DNA from: Siphonodentalium dalli
Lineage: Eukaryota > Mollusca > Scaphopoda > Gadilida > Siphonodentaliidae
DNA length: 64,000 bases
Assembly (NCBI GenBank): GCA_032622095.1
Contig: CP136068.1
Span: 122,331,989 to 122,395,988 of the forward strand
Reading direction: 5' to 3'
Below the pieces are notes generated by a model. The model searched no databases. It saw only the letters and a program-made list of their open reading frames with translations, and had not been told where the DNA came from. Shown here piece by piece: positions 46,067-57,708 of this stretch. The translations under genes were made by a program, and so were the position numbers. Within the stretch, counting starts at the first letter, position 1; every line of letters starts with the position of its first letter.

Positions 46067-46642
46067 GCCCATTATAGCCAGGTTCAGCAACACGTACTTG
46101 TAACGTTTAACGTGTGCTGCCATTGCCAACTGAAGTCACCTTACTCACATGAAAAAATCGCCTACTAGTACCAGGTCAAACCGCTTAGAAACGTTTGTGT
46201 CCAAAGAATAGCACATATATACGAAACGTGTAGCAAAGAGGAATAATACAATATTCCGATAAACGAATGAGCGAAACACGATGTGCAAGCATCGGGATAA
46301 TGGGATTTGCATGTGCGGAAATGTCTTATTTAGATTGAAGCCAATCAAGCGTTACATGTTACACGTAATTGTGGCTGAACCTGACTAATATGACACATTC
46401 GCCGTTGTACAATGCATTCAGTAGCCTGTTTGTGGACATCCGTTTTGACTGTCGTATTATATGCCATAAATCTACATACAATTAAACGCTAATTTGCATA
46501 CATGCATATACTGTGAGAAATTTTAAGTATAATATCGTCGTTTTTTTTAGAATTTCCGAGGCAACTAAGGACTACTACGCTATGTAAACCTTTGCATAAC
46601 TGTATTGCAAATCATTCCAACACTCAACATTTTTTTCTCCAG

Positions 46643-47217
46643 GACGATGCGTCTTCAATGTTGACTGATTATGTCCATGTCGAGGATATATACGTATGGT
46701 TTGACGTGAACATCAAACAAGGCTCTCGATATCCAACTATTGCATCGGCTTATAAAGGTAATTGTCAAACTATATACCGCCCATTAACCCTTTACCCAAC
46801 AGAACGGCCCTGTGCCAATGCATTCTCTTATATATGCGAGTCGACCATAGGTCGCCTCGCATATATAAGAGAATGCATTGGCTTAACACATATTAAAAAT
46901 GATCAAATTGTCAAAGAATGTTGAAAATATTATAAGAAAAAATGGTAAAAAGTGTTAAAAAAGATATTTTTTAGGCCAATGCATTCTCTTATATATGCGA
47001 GGCGACCTATGGTCGACTCGCATATATAAGAGAATGCATTGGCACAGGGCATAACTGTAACCATCACAATGTGGTCAATGAACCGGTTCCAATGATATCC
47101 ATATTTGTATGGTGTTATTGAGACAGACCGAAAATATTTTAGGCTGTTGAAGCTTTATTTGGGCGTTTTTGGCCGGTTTGTTGGGTAAAGGGTTAATTTC
47201 CAGCCATCCATAAATAG
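46643..47217 (+). CDS. Candidate 3' exons of an unrecognised small gene
   Basis: An internal exon (46643-46757, 115 bp) follows an excellent acceptor (CAACATTTTTTTCTCCAG) and ends at TATAAAG|GTAATT. It encodes DDASSMLTDYVHVEDIYVWF and continues to SRYPTIASAYK. A terminal exon after ATTAATTTCCAG (47204-47217) completes the split codon and adds AIHK and TAG. The intron (46758-47203) consists of about 37 bp plus the family A element at 46784-47196. A possible first exon (46412-46453, MHSVACLWTSVLTV, hydrophobic) ends at a weak donor GTC|GTATTA in the right phase. Function is unknown. Confidence 0.35.
46784..47196 (-). mobile_element. Double-hairpin MITE, family A, copy 6 (intronic)
   Basis: TTAA-bounded, reverse-oriented, with hairpins at about 46815-46882 and 46976-47043. 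It lies inside the last intron of the candidate gene at 46643-47217. Removing it leaves a 37-bp intron ending ATTAATTTCCAG. Confidence 0.9.
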
Positions 47218-47289
47218 AAACGGGAAGCATGGCCGGTTGTCACAAACTTTCACCAGACATCACGCTCGTTTTTCGGGCGACGCTTTGTG

Positions 47290-47520
47290 GCACCACCAAC
47301 TGTATACCTAAATCATCTGGATCCACCGACATCACAGTTAATTCAGCACCATCCACCATCGTCGCTAAATAAGCAGGACTCACCAACATCGTAGCGCTGT
47401 ATAGCAAGACCAGTAAACAAGGCCAGGATATAGGTCTGACACTTCCAGACAGAGAAGGCAGTTCGGCAAACACTAACAAGCTAGACATATCGGTCCAATA
47501 CACGAAACATTACACCATTC
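47290..47520 (-). repeat. Degenerate 30-bp minisatellite plus unit U scrap
   Basis: On the minus strand the translation keeps a ten-residue period (TMLVSPAYLA, TMVDGAELTV, MSVDPDDLGI). This matches the MVLAGPADLV period of the main array. CAGACAGAGAAGGCAGTTCG (about 47446) matches the unit U copies at 49552 and 59320. Confidence 0.55.
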
Positions 47521-47679
47521 CATATACGCACAGTACATACCGCACATCAACAGCCTGCCATCCATAATTATAATATGCAGAGCACGAACGTTTGTAATAA
47601 GCCTTGTCACTGGTTCGCCATTTTCAAGATGGCCGATGGTTCCATATGGTCCGATTCCTAGCATTTTACCCAACCCACC

Positions 47680-48145
47680 GGTAAAAGGTCAAAGTTAAGA
47701 AGTAGCTAGCATCCATTTGTAAACATTCGACAGTGCGAGCATTTTTTATCAGCATTTGATGGCATACTTTCAGTATAACGGGTTTAAGAATTGTTTTGTG
47801 GCCATGTCATCTACAGAGTTAGGATCTGGTGACGATGCGGACATTAATTCAGACGTTTAAGCGATGGACGCCCCCTTTTGTCAACGAACTTCTCATAATT
47901 GACTGATAAATAGCGAGTATTTGCGATAAAAAAAATAACGCAAAAACATATGTGATACACCCAATCCATCTACTGTGCGAAACCTACGTATTGTATGTAC
48001 TCAGGGTGATTGTTTAATTAGTTTTATGAAGTTGTCGCACCTGCTATTCGATAACGAACTGTTGCCATTTTATTGTGGGAATTCCCAGACTGGAGCCATA
48101 TGCTATATATAGATGCTACTTCTTAACTTTGACCTCCGGAGACCA
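47680..48145. mobile_element. Element with GGTCAAAGTTAAGAAGTAGC termini
   Basis: An inverted 20-bp repeat, GGTCAAAGTTAAGAAGTAGC at the left and its complement at the right, bounds 466 bp. Inside, a 34-codon frame from 47749 ends with MSSTELGSGDDADINSDV, an acidic stretch, and stops. The superfamily is unknown; the target duplication is not clear. Confidence 0.5.
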
Positions 48146-48389
48146 AATGGCGGATTCACCGCGGGTTAGTGATCTTATACTTATACACTCTCAGCATACA
48201 TGACGCCCGTTTTCATTGAATACGGGGATACATATACGCCAAAGGTGGACATACGCTTTAATTGCGAACATTTTCCCCACCAACAAGCATAGTTAAATCG
48301 GTAGGTCCGACCGATATTATAATATTACTCCAAGACCACCAGACAAGTTAACAAGAATTGAATACGACTGCCACTTATGGGGACAGGGG

Positions 48390-48784
48390 TTAACCCTTTA
48401 CCCAACAGAAGGGCCCTGTGCCAATGCATTCTCTTATATATGCGAGTCGACCATAGGTCGCCTCGCATATATAAGAGAATGCATTGGCTTAACACATTAC
48501 AAATTATAAAATTGTTAAAGAATGTAAGAAAAAATGGTAAAAAGTGTTTAAAAAATATTTTGTTTAGGCCAATGCATTCTCTTATATATGCGAGGCGACC
48601 TATGGTCGACTCGCATATATAAGAGAATGCATTGGCACAGGGCATAACTGTAACTATCACAATGTGGTCAAGGAGCCGGTTCCAATGATATCCATATGTG
48701 TATAGTTCTATTGAGACAGACCGAAGATATTTTAGGCTGTTGAAGCTTTATTTGGCCGGTTTTGGCCGGTTTGTTGGGTAAAGG
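48390..48784 (-). mobile_element. Double-hairpin MITE, family A, copy 7 (right end clipped)
   Basis: It starts with TTAACCCTTTACCCAACAGA and has hairpins at about 48420-48487 and 48569-48636. It stops at TTGGGTAAAGG without GTTAA. The following bases belong to a LINE remnant. Confidence 0.85.
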
Positions 48785-48969
48785 TGCCACAAGGGTTTTT
48801 TCAACGAGGATTGCTTTCGTAGCCACCTTTATAACCGGTCACTGATGTCCCCAAATTGTCGCTGTGGATCATTTTCGTCGTCGGCTTTTCAAAGCTCGTT
48901 GTTTCATAATGAAATAAATTTGAACAAGGATTTCCCGTTATGCGACATAGATTCAAACCTGCATGCCAC
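48785..48969 (+). pseudogene. LINE C-terminal remnant
   Basis: The plus frame reads HKGFFNEDCFRSHLYNRSLM and then SPNCRCGS, the start of the zinc-binding region also seen at 52865 (SPICRCN). The expected downstream His and Cys are not in place. The frame ends at TAA near 48967. It is a short dead fragment. Confidence 0.4.
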
Positions 48970-49089
48970 TGTACAAATCTCTTAATTTTGTAGTTGTTTC
49001 ATTCGTCTGTTTAAAATAAATCGCGCTCTATATTTATGTGAAAATATGAAAAGTAATCGCCAATGAGAAGCTGATAACACTCGTGATCG

Positions 49090-49510
49090 GTTTGTCATTT
49101 GCAGAATGAGGTCCCCAGAGGGTGAATTTAGTGACGCTATCAGCGGGATAGCGTCACTAAATTCACTCTCTGGGGACCTCATTCTGCTTAGGCCTCATCT
49201 TCTCTGTATTCATTATTATCAAATTTCTATAGACACTTCTTCACATATATATTTTTTTTTTTTTTTAGTTTAGTTTCTCTATATCTCCAAATTGGCAGAC
49301 GACACATTGCATAATTGAGGTTCCCAATGGGGTGTACATCACAATATTCAGCATTTGGAAACTTCAATCTGAGTCTATGTCTCCCATAGCAGATGAGTCC
49401 TGCGCAGAATGAGGTCAACAGAGGTGAATTTGGTGATGCTAGGCCGCTATGCGGGATAGCGTCACTAAATTCACCATCGGAGGACCTCATTCTGAACATG
49501 ACAGGCACAC
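49090..49510 (-). mobile_element. Paired-hairpin MITE, family D, copy 4
   Basis: The hairpins lie at about 49101-49190 and 49405-49497, with a spacer like that of copy 2. The right terminus is CATGACAGGCACAC next to TA; the left is shortened to GTCATTTGCAG. A 164-codon minus-strand frame across it is a by-product of the palindromes. Confidence 0.75.
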
Positions 49511-49917
49511 TAATCTCAGGCTTGGTGACAAAGACCCGCCAGCACCACCTACAGACAGAGAAGCAGTTCGGTAAACATGACCAGCTTATATGTCGGAATA
49601 TCAGACAAAGCTTGTGACCATCCGGCACATTTCCCACACGCCGTAATACTCCCAGACTACTCAGCATTGGCTCAAACAACAGAACTGTAGGCCTCCCCAC
49701 CTCCCCAGTGGGAACAAACAAATCAGTTTCTCAAAGCCCTAATTCGATCGATGGATTTTATGTGTGGCGCTGCTTTAAAATTTAATTTTCGTGAATTGGT
49801 TATGTGTGATCATGGTTTTATTACCCATAATTCTACTTGGGGACATATCGTGTGTCACGTGCGTGTTATCTGCCGATCTGTTCTGGTTGACTTACGCCTG
49901 ATATACTGAATCAAGGC
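49511..49917 (+). repeat. Unit U, copy 1, with a codon-like reading frame
   Basis: It is homologous to 59285-59695. From GCC at 49691 a frame of 72 codons runs to TGA at 49907. Segments include WEQTNQFLKALIRSMDF, CGAALKFNFRELVMCDHGF and RVICRSVLVDLRLIY. Between the copies substitutions fall mostly at third positions and the only indel in this frame is 6 bp. This suggests that the segment was coding in the past. The product is unrecognised. It lies at the upstream edge of the minisatellite. Confidence 0.5.
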
Positions 49918-49935
49918 GAGATGATAACCTGTCCT

Positions 49936-51865
49936 TCTACAATACCAACACCATAGCTAAACCAGCAGGACCCACCAAAACAATAGGCAGATCAACATGC
50001 CAGAAGGGAGCCCGGGCGTCGTAGGTAGATCACCAGAGCCAACAACAGCACTGTTAGATTACTAAGGCCCAGCAACGCCATATCGTTATCAACAGGGACC
50101 GTCAGCAACATAACTTCTACAGCAGGGCCAGGCAAAACCATAGCAAATTACCAGGGCCCGCCAACATCATAACTACACCAGTAGGGTCAGCCAACACCAT
50201 TGCTAAATCAGCAGGATTTACCAACATATTAACTATATATGCACTGCCCGCCAACACCATAACTACATCAGCAGTGCCCGCCAACTCCTTAATTAATCAG
50301 CGGGGCCCGCCCACACCATAAATAAATCAGCAGTGCCAACCCAAACCATAACTAAATCAGCATGGATTGCAACAACATAACAAAATCAGCATGGACCGCA
50401 ACACCATGACTAAATCAGCATGGACCGCCAACACCATAACTAAATAAGCATGGACAGCAACACCATAACTGAATCAGCATGGACCGCCAACACCATAACT
50501 AAATAATCATGGACAGCAACACCATAACTAAATAAGCATGGATCGCAACAACATAACTAAATCAGCATGGAACGCAACAACATAACTAAATCAGCATGGA
50601 TCGCAACAACATAACTAAATCAGCATGGACCGCAACACCATGACTAAATCAGCATGGACCGCCAACACCATAACTAAATAAGCATGGACAGCAACACCAT
50701 AACTAAATAAGCATGGACCGCAACACCATAACTAAATTAGCATGGACGCAACACCATAACTAATTCAGCATGGATCGCAACAACATAACTAAATCAGCAT
50801 GGACCGCAACACCATGACTAAATCAGCATGGACCGCCAACACCATAACTAAATCAGCATGGAACGCCAACACCATAACTAATCAGCAGGGTGCGCCAACT
50901 ACAGAACTAATCAGCAGGGCCCGCCAACACCATAACTAAATCAGCATGGAACGCCAACACCATACCATAACTAAATCAGCATATAACGCCAACATCATAA
51001 CTAAATCAGCTTGGAACGCCAACATCATAACTAATCAGTAGGGCCCACCAACTACAGAACTAATCAACCGGGCCCGCCAACTACAGAACTAATCAGCAGG
51101 GGTCGCCAACACCATAACTAAATCAGCATATAACGCCAACATCATAACTAAATCAGCAGGGTCCGCCAACTACAGAACTAATCAGCAGGGCCCGCCAACA
51201 CCATAACTAAATCAGCATGGAACGCCAACACCATAACTAAATCAGCATATAACGCCAACATCATAACTAAATCAGCTTGGAACGCCAACGCCATAACTAA
51301 TTAGTAGGGCACACCAACTACAGAACTAATCAGCAGGGCCCGCCAACTACAGAACTAATCACCAGGGCTCGCCAACACCATAAATAAATCAGCAGTGCCC
51401 ACCAACACCATAACTAAATCAGCATGGAACGCCAACACCATAACTAAATCAGCATGGAACGCCAACACCATAACTAAATCAGCATGGAACGCCAACACCA
51501 TAACTAAATCAGCAGGGCCCGCCAACGCCATAACTAATTAGTAGGGCCCGCCAACTACATAACTAATCAGCAGGGTACACCAACTACAGAACTGATCAGC
51601 AGGGCTCGCCAACACCATAAATAAATCAGCAGTGCCCACCAACACCATAACTAAATCAGCATGGAACGCCAACACCATAACTAAATCAGCATGGAACGCC
51701 AACACCATAACTAAATCAGCATGGAACGCCAACGCCATAACTAATCAGTAGGGCCCGCCAACTACAGAACAAATCAGCAGGGCCCGCCAACTACAGAACT
51801 AATCAGCAGGGCCCTCCAAGACCATAACTAATCAGTAGGGCCCGCCAACACCATAACTAAATCAG
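49936..51865. repeat. 30-bp minisatellite, left block
   Basis: The units vary around TAACTAAATCAGCAGGGCCC plus GCCAACACCA, in lengths of 29 or 30 bp. They are diverged at 49936-50380 and more regular afterwards. Sub-types (CATGGAACGCC, CATGGACCGC, ACTACAGAAC) alternate. It ends at the LINE insertion. The minus strand can be read as MVLAGPADLV repeats, but length changes break the frame. Confidence 0.9.
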
Positions 51866-53392
51866 TTGGCCTTTCCTATTTTTAATATACATTAATGACA
51901 TACCAGATAACCTCACATCAACTGTTAGCATGTATGCTGATGACACATGTCTCACAGCTTCTCACTTCAATCTTAACATCCTACAATCAGAACTAAACGA
52001 GGACATCAAAAGGGTCAGTCTATGGTCAGACAACTGGTTAGTTTCGTTCAATCCCAAGAAAACCAAGGCAATATCCTTCCCATTCGTGCCTCAAAATAAT
52101 TCCCCAGATTTAATATTCCAGGACGAAACTATTTCCTTTAACGAATCGCATAAGCACCTTGGCCTTGAATTTCAATCAATTTTAAAATGGAACAAACAAA
52201 TAGAATACACAGCAAACAAAGCTGCTTCTAGACTATCACAATTGAGGAAATTTAAAAACGATCTCGATAGAAAGACACTCGAATTTTTTTACAATGCGTA
52301 TATCCTTCCTATTTTGGATTATGCTGACGTCGTATGGGATTCAGCACCCGATTACTTATTGGAAAAACTCGACCGAATACATAAAGACGCCGCTAGAATC
52401 GTAACCGGCCTAAATCGTTCAGTATCACTTAACAAGTTATGGCTTGGGGTAGGTTGGCGGACACTACACAGGCGTAGGCAACATCGCCATTCGGGAGCAC
52501 TTTACAGAATTATCAATGAAGACGCCCCTTTGTATCTGACATATCTCCCACCGGCACGCTCCAGAGAACGATCGGATTATAACCTTAGATTTCCAAATAA
52601 ATTTTATTCCGATTTCGCTAATACTGAGCATTTTAAACAGTCATTTCTCCCATCTGTTGTTCTGGAATGGAACAAATTACCTGTGTATATAATCAATGCA
52701 ACCTCCATTTCCGAGTTCAAAGCCAATTTAGGGAGTATAGACCCAATAATAAAACCACCCTCTTATTTTTATACAGGAAAAAGGAAAACTAATACAATAC
52801 ACTGTAAAATTCGGAATCAGTGTAGTGATCTCCGTTCGGATATGTTTGATAATCACATATCAGATTCGCCTATATGCCGCTGTAACTTAGACATTGAAGA
52901 CGCCAATCACTATTTTCATGTTTGCCCTTTATTTGTAAATCAGAGAATTGACATTTACCGAAATATAAGTATTAATGGCTTTCAATCATTAGAAGCAAAT
53001 CATTTCTTATATGGGGTGAAATGTATATCAAATCAAAAGAACACTACTCTTTTCCGCATTACTCAATCTTTTATAGCTAAAACAGAGCGTTTTTAACAAA
53101 CCCATGTATGATAACATGGTAAATTTTGCCATTCATCTTTCAACTCACTGAGTTCTAGGGTTTTCTTCATAACCGAGATTGGAATACAGATGGAAACCCG
53201 ACATCCGCAGCACACAGACTCTGCACTCTTCATTATAAACAGTTTACTATATCTGCTATGTATTTTTATGTATGTTCCATGATTGTATTAGGAGAGGGGC
53301 AAGTTTGTGAGTTTTGTAACTTGTGCCCTGATCCCTATGTATATTTTTTCTAAATACATTAAAATATGTTTAAAGAAAAGTAAAGTAAAGTA
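51866..53392 (+). pseudogene. 5'-truncated LINE inserted in the minisatellite
   Basis: The coding frame enters at PFLFLIYINDIPDNL (about 51872) and continues to 53096. It has the catalytic YADDT, thumb motifs (WLVSFNPKKTKAI, HKHLGLEF), a helical C-terminal region and a zinc-binding motif CRCNLDIEDANHYFHVC. The body from the YADD box on is intact for 388 codons; fingers, palm start, endonuclease and ORF1 are missing. The 3' UTR carries GGGAGAGGGGCAAGTT, AACTTGTGCCC and a (TAAAG)n tail. An 11-bp duplication AACTAAATCAG flanks the insert (51855-51865 and 53393-53403). The clade is likely in the CR1/Jockey/I group; it was silenced by truncation rather than by stops. Confidence 0.9.
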
Positions 53393-56066
53393 AACTAAAT
53401 CAGCAGGGCCCACCAACACCATAACTAATTAGTAGGGCCCGCCAACTACAGAACTAACCAGCAGGGCACACCAACTACAGAACTGATCAGCAGGGCTCGC
53501 CAATACCATAAATCAGCAGTGCCCACCAACACCATAACTAAATCAGCATGGAACGCCAACACCATAACTAAATCAGCAAGGCCCACCAACACCATAACTA
53601 ATTAGTAAGGCCGCCAACTACAGAACTAACCAGCAGGGCACACCAACTACAGAACTGATCAGCAGGGCTCGCCAACACCATAAATAAATCAGCAGTGCCC
53701 ACCAACACCATAACTAAATCAGCATGGAACGCCAACACCATAACTAAATCAGCAGGGCCCGCCAACGCCATAACTAATTAGTAGGGCCCGCCAACTACAG
53801 AGCTAATCATCAGGGCACACCAACTACAGAACTGATCAGCAGGGCTCGCCAACACCATAAATAAATCAGCAGTGCCCACCAACACCATAACTAAATCAGC
53901 ATGGAACGCCAACACCATAACTAATCAGCAGGACCCGCCAACGCCATAACTAATCAGTAGGGCCCACCAACGCCATAACTAATTAGTAGGGCACACCAAC
54001 TACAGAACTGATCAGCAGGGCTCGCCAACACCATAAATAAATCAGCAGTGCCCACCAACACCATAACTAAATCAGCAAGGAACGCCAACACCATAACTAA
54101 ATCAGCAGGGCCCGCCAACGCCATAACTAATTAGTAGGGCCCGCCAACTACAGAACTAATCAGCAGGGCACACCAACTACAGAACTGATCAGCAGGGCTC
54201 GCCAACACCATAAATAAATCAGCAGTGCCCACCAACACCATAACTAAATCAGCATGGACCGCAACACCATACCTAAATCAGCAGGGCCCGCCAACACCAT
54301 AACTAAATCAGCAGGGCCCGCCAACACCATAACTAAATGAGCAGGGCCCGCCAACACCATAACTAAATCAGCAGGGCTCTCCAACACCATAACTAAATCA
54401 GCAGGGCCCGCCAACACCATAACTAATTAGTAGGGCCCGCCAACCACAGAACTAATCAGCAGGGCACACCAACTACAGAACTGATCAGCAGGGCTCGCCA
54501 ACACCATAAATAAATCAGCAGTGCCCACCAACACCATAACTAAATCAGCATGGAACGCCAACACCATAACTAAATCAGCAGGGCCCGCCAACGCCATAAC
54601 TAATTAGTAGGGCCCGCCAACTACAGAACTAATCAGCAGGGCACACCAACTACAGAAGTGATCAGCAGGGCTCGCCAACACCATAAATAAATCAGCAGTG
54701 CCCACCAACACCATAACTAAATCAGCATGGAACGCCAACACCATAACTAAATCAGCAGGGCCCACCAACTCCATAACTAATTAGTAGGGCCCGCCAACTA
54801 CAGAACTAATCAGCAGGGCACACCAACTACAGAACTGATCAGCAGGGCTCGCCAACACCATAAATAAATCAGCAGTGCCCACCAACACCATAACTAAATC
54901 AGCAAGGAACGCCAACACCATAACTAAATCAGCAGGGCCCGACAACGCCATAACTAATTAGTAGGGCCCGCCAACTACAGAACTAATCAGCAGGGCACAC
55001 CAACTACAGAACTGATCAGCAGGGCTCGCCAACACCATAAATAAATCAGCAGTGCCCACCAACACCATAACTAAATCAGCATGGACCGCAACACCATAAC
55101 TAAATCAGCAGGGCCCGCCAACACCATAACTAAATCAGCAGGGCCCGCCAACACCATAACTAAATGAGCAGGGCCCGCCAACACCATAACTAAATCAGCA
55201 GGGCTCGCCAACACCATAAATAAATCAGCAGGGCCCGCCAACACCATAACTAAATCAGCAGGGCCCGCCAACACCATAACTAAATCAGCAGGGCTCGCCA
55301 ACGCCATAACTAATTAGTAGGGCCCACCAACACCATAACTAAATCAGCATGGACCGCAACACCATAACTAAATCAGCAGGGCACACCAACTACATAACTG
55401 ATCAGCAGGGCTCGCCAACACCATAAATAAATCAGCAGTGCCCACCAACACCATAACTAAATTAGCAGGGCCCGCCAACGCCATAACTAATTAGTAGGGC
55501 CCGCCAACTACAGAACTAATCAGCAGGGCACACCAACTACAGAACTGATCAGCAGGGCTCGCCAACACCATAAATAAATCAGCAGTGCCCACCAACACCA
55601 TAACTAAATAAGCATGGACCGCAACACCATAACTAAATCAGCAGGGCCCGCCAACACCATAACTAAATCAGCAGGGCCCGCCAACACCATAACAAAATGA
55701 GCAGGGCCCGCCAACACAATAACTAAATCAGCAGGGTTCGCCAACACCATAAATAAATCAGCAGGGCCCGCCAACACCATAACTAAATGAGCAGGGCCCG
55801 CCAACACCATAACTAAATCAGCAGGGCTCGCCAACACCATAACTAAATCAGCACGGCCCGCCAACACCATAACTAAATCAGCAGGGCCCGCCAACACCAT
55901 AACTAAATGAGCAGGGCCCGCCAACACCATAACTAAATCAGCAGGGCCCGCCAACACCATAACTAATTAGTAGGGCCCGCCAACACCATAACTAAATCAG
56001 TAGGGCTCGCCAACGCCATAACTAATTAGTAGGGCCCAAAAACACCATAAACTACATCAGCAGGGA
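53393..56066. repeat. 30-bp minisatellite, right block, 177-bp higher-order repeat
   Basis: The same unit continues after the LINE. TAATTAGTAGGG-type units recur at 54424, 54601, 54778 and 54955, exactly 177 bp apart, and at 55311 and 55488. Earlier spacings (53426, 53599, 53775, 53951, 54127) are 173-177 bp. Each period holds six sub-units of 29, 29, 29, 30, 30 and 30 bp in a fixed order. From about 55600 the order breaks down into simple 30-bp units. Confidence 0.95.
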
Positions 56067-56274
56067 TTTTGGTACATTTTCATTACAATATATTTTAGGC
56101 AACACATCCACTAAAGCAGTTCTGGGTAAACCCGACTCGAATAGCTACGCAGTACAGCGTTATAACTGTCGAGTCTGTGTTTTAACCAGAACTGGCACCA
56201 AAGGCGCCCTAAATGAGGACGGGTGGGACAGATAAATCGAAAACACTCCTTAACACTTCAAACCTTCCGCAAAC

Positions 56275-57708
56275 ACACTAATGTACGACAAACAAATGGC
56301 ATGTTTGAAATTTGGGGACAAGGCTACTGAACACTTCGAAATCCAAAAAAGGGTTAAACAGGGCTATAATCTAAGTCCTACACTCTTCAATATTTATCTC
56401 AATGACCTGCCTAACGAACTATTAACAAGCGCAAATCACCACACACTACAAAGTACCGAAGTACCGTGCCTGCTTTTTGCTGATGATCTAATATTATTAT
56501 CAACATCAAAAGAAGGGCTCCAGCGAAAATTAAATATTCTCCACGATTACAACGTAAAATGGCAACTATATCTCAATATACAAAGAACAACATGTATGGT
56601 ATTCACCACAGGACCACAGATAAACCCAGTCATAATTTATGACAACCAAGTAATAGTGTCTGTCCCATCGTACATATACCTGGGGCTACAAATCGACTAC
56701 AAGGGCTCATTTGAAACCGCGCGTGGTGACCTCATTAAGAAGAGCCTTAAGTCGTTTTTCCACATTACAAAATCCTTGCCAGCAAAACAATTACCACAAC
56801 ATCTCAATATTATTTTGACATATAACTGTGAACTCTGGGGCCCAGACGTTATCAATAAAATATACAACTCATTCAACAGAGCAAAGACCAAAGGTTCCGA
56901 CTTCAACATTATGACAGTAATTGAAAATTTTAACTTCGAAAAAGCCTAGACAAAATTCTGTAGATTTCTCCTGAATATGCCGGAAAGGGCTAGTAGTATT
57001 GCATGCAGACTTGAACTGGGAATTTCCCCTTTGACAAAGCATATAATAGCTATGTTATGTAAATACGAACAGTACTTAACTCAATTACCACAAGAGCGAC
57101 TTTTAAAGGAGGCATTTATGACCGACAAACAACTATTTGAATCTAATCTGGATTCATGGAGCAGGTCGTTGTCACAATGTCAACAATTAGTCACATCCAT
57201 GTCCCCACGTCACGACATTAATGACTTCTTCGATAACTCAATAAAAAAACAAATATTTAATGATACTATTCGCACAAAACTTCCCAAAAATAGCAATCGA
57301 CGTGATCCTCCAAGGAACAAACTTAGAACGTACAGAACATTTAAAACGATGACTTCTTTGGAAGAATATCTCAACGTCATTTCCGTCCCAAAACAGCGTG
57401 AATCTCTGACAAAATTAAGAATAAGTTGCCACACCTTGGGCATCGAACGCGGACGCTACTTCGATCTCGACGAAGAGGACCGAATTTGCGAAACATGCAA
57501 TGAAATCGACAACGAAGAACACTTTCTTATTTACTGTACTACATTGTCAGACGAGCGCGCCCTATTTTACGAGAACTTATCACCCAATCTGTTAAACATC
57601 CCCAACGAGAAGCTATTTAAACAAATAATGACCAGCCGCGACTTAAAAACTATGCGGGCTCTGGCACACTTCGTCCACTGTGGATTTAAAAAGAAAGGGG
57701 TTTAGCAA
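56275..57708 (+). pseudogene. LINE RT and C-terminal domain with one in-frame stop
   Basis: Part 1 (56281-56949) has RT motifs KRVKQGYNLSPTLFNIYLND, the catalytic FADDLILLS and a thumb segment (YIYLGLQIDYKG). Part 2 (56977-57705) is in the same frame after TAG at 56947-56949 and has a zinc-binding motif CETCNEIDNEEHFLIYC. The RT fingers, endonuclease and ORF1 are absent. The tail ends near 58025 in a short (ATTG)n run. This LINE differs from the one at 51866 in sequence and tail. Its 5' breakpoint lies 200 bp after the minisatellite. Confidence 0.85.

Noticed and set aside
49227-49721. 164-codon minus-strand open frame
   Set aside because: It runs across the two family D hairpins and their spacer. 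The openness comes from palindromic sequence.
55071-55960. Minus-strand frames made of MVLAGPADLV-type decapeptide repeats
   Set aside because: The 30-bp period makes any open phase look like a repeat protein. Units of 29 bp and stops break it repeatedly, so I treat it as a minisatellite, not a gene.
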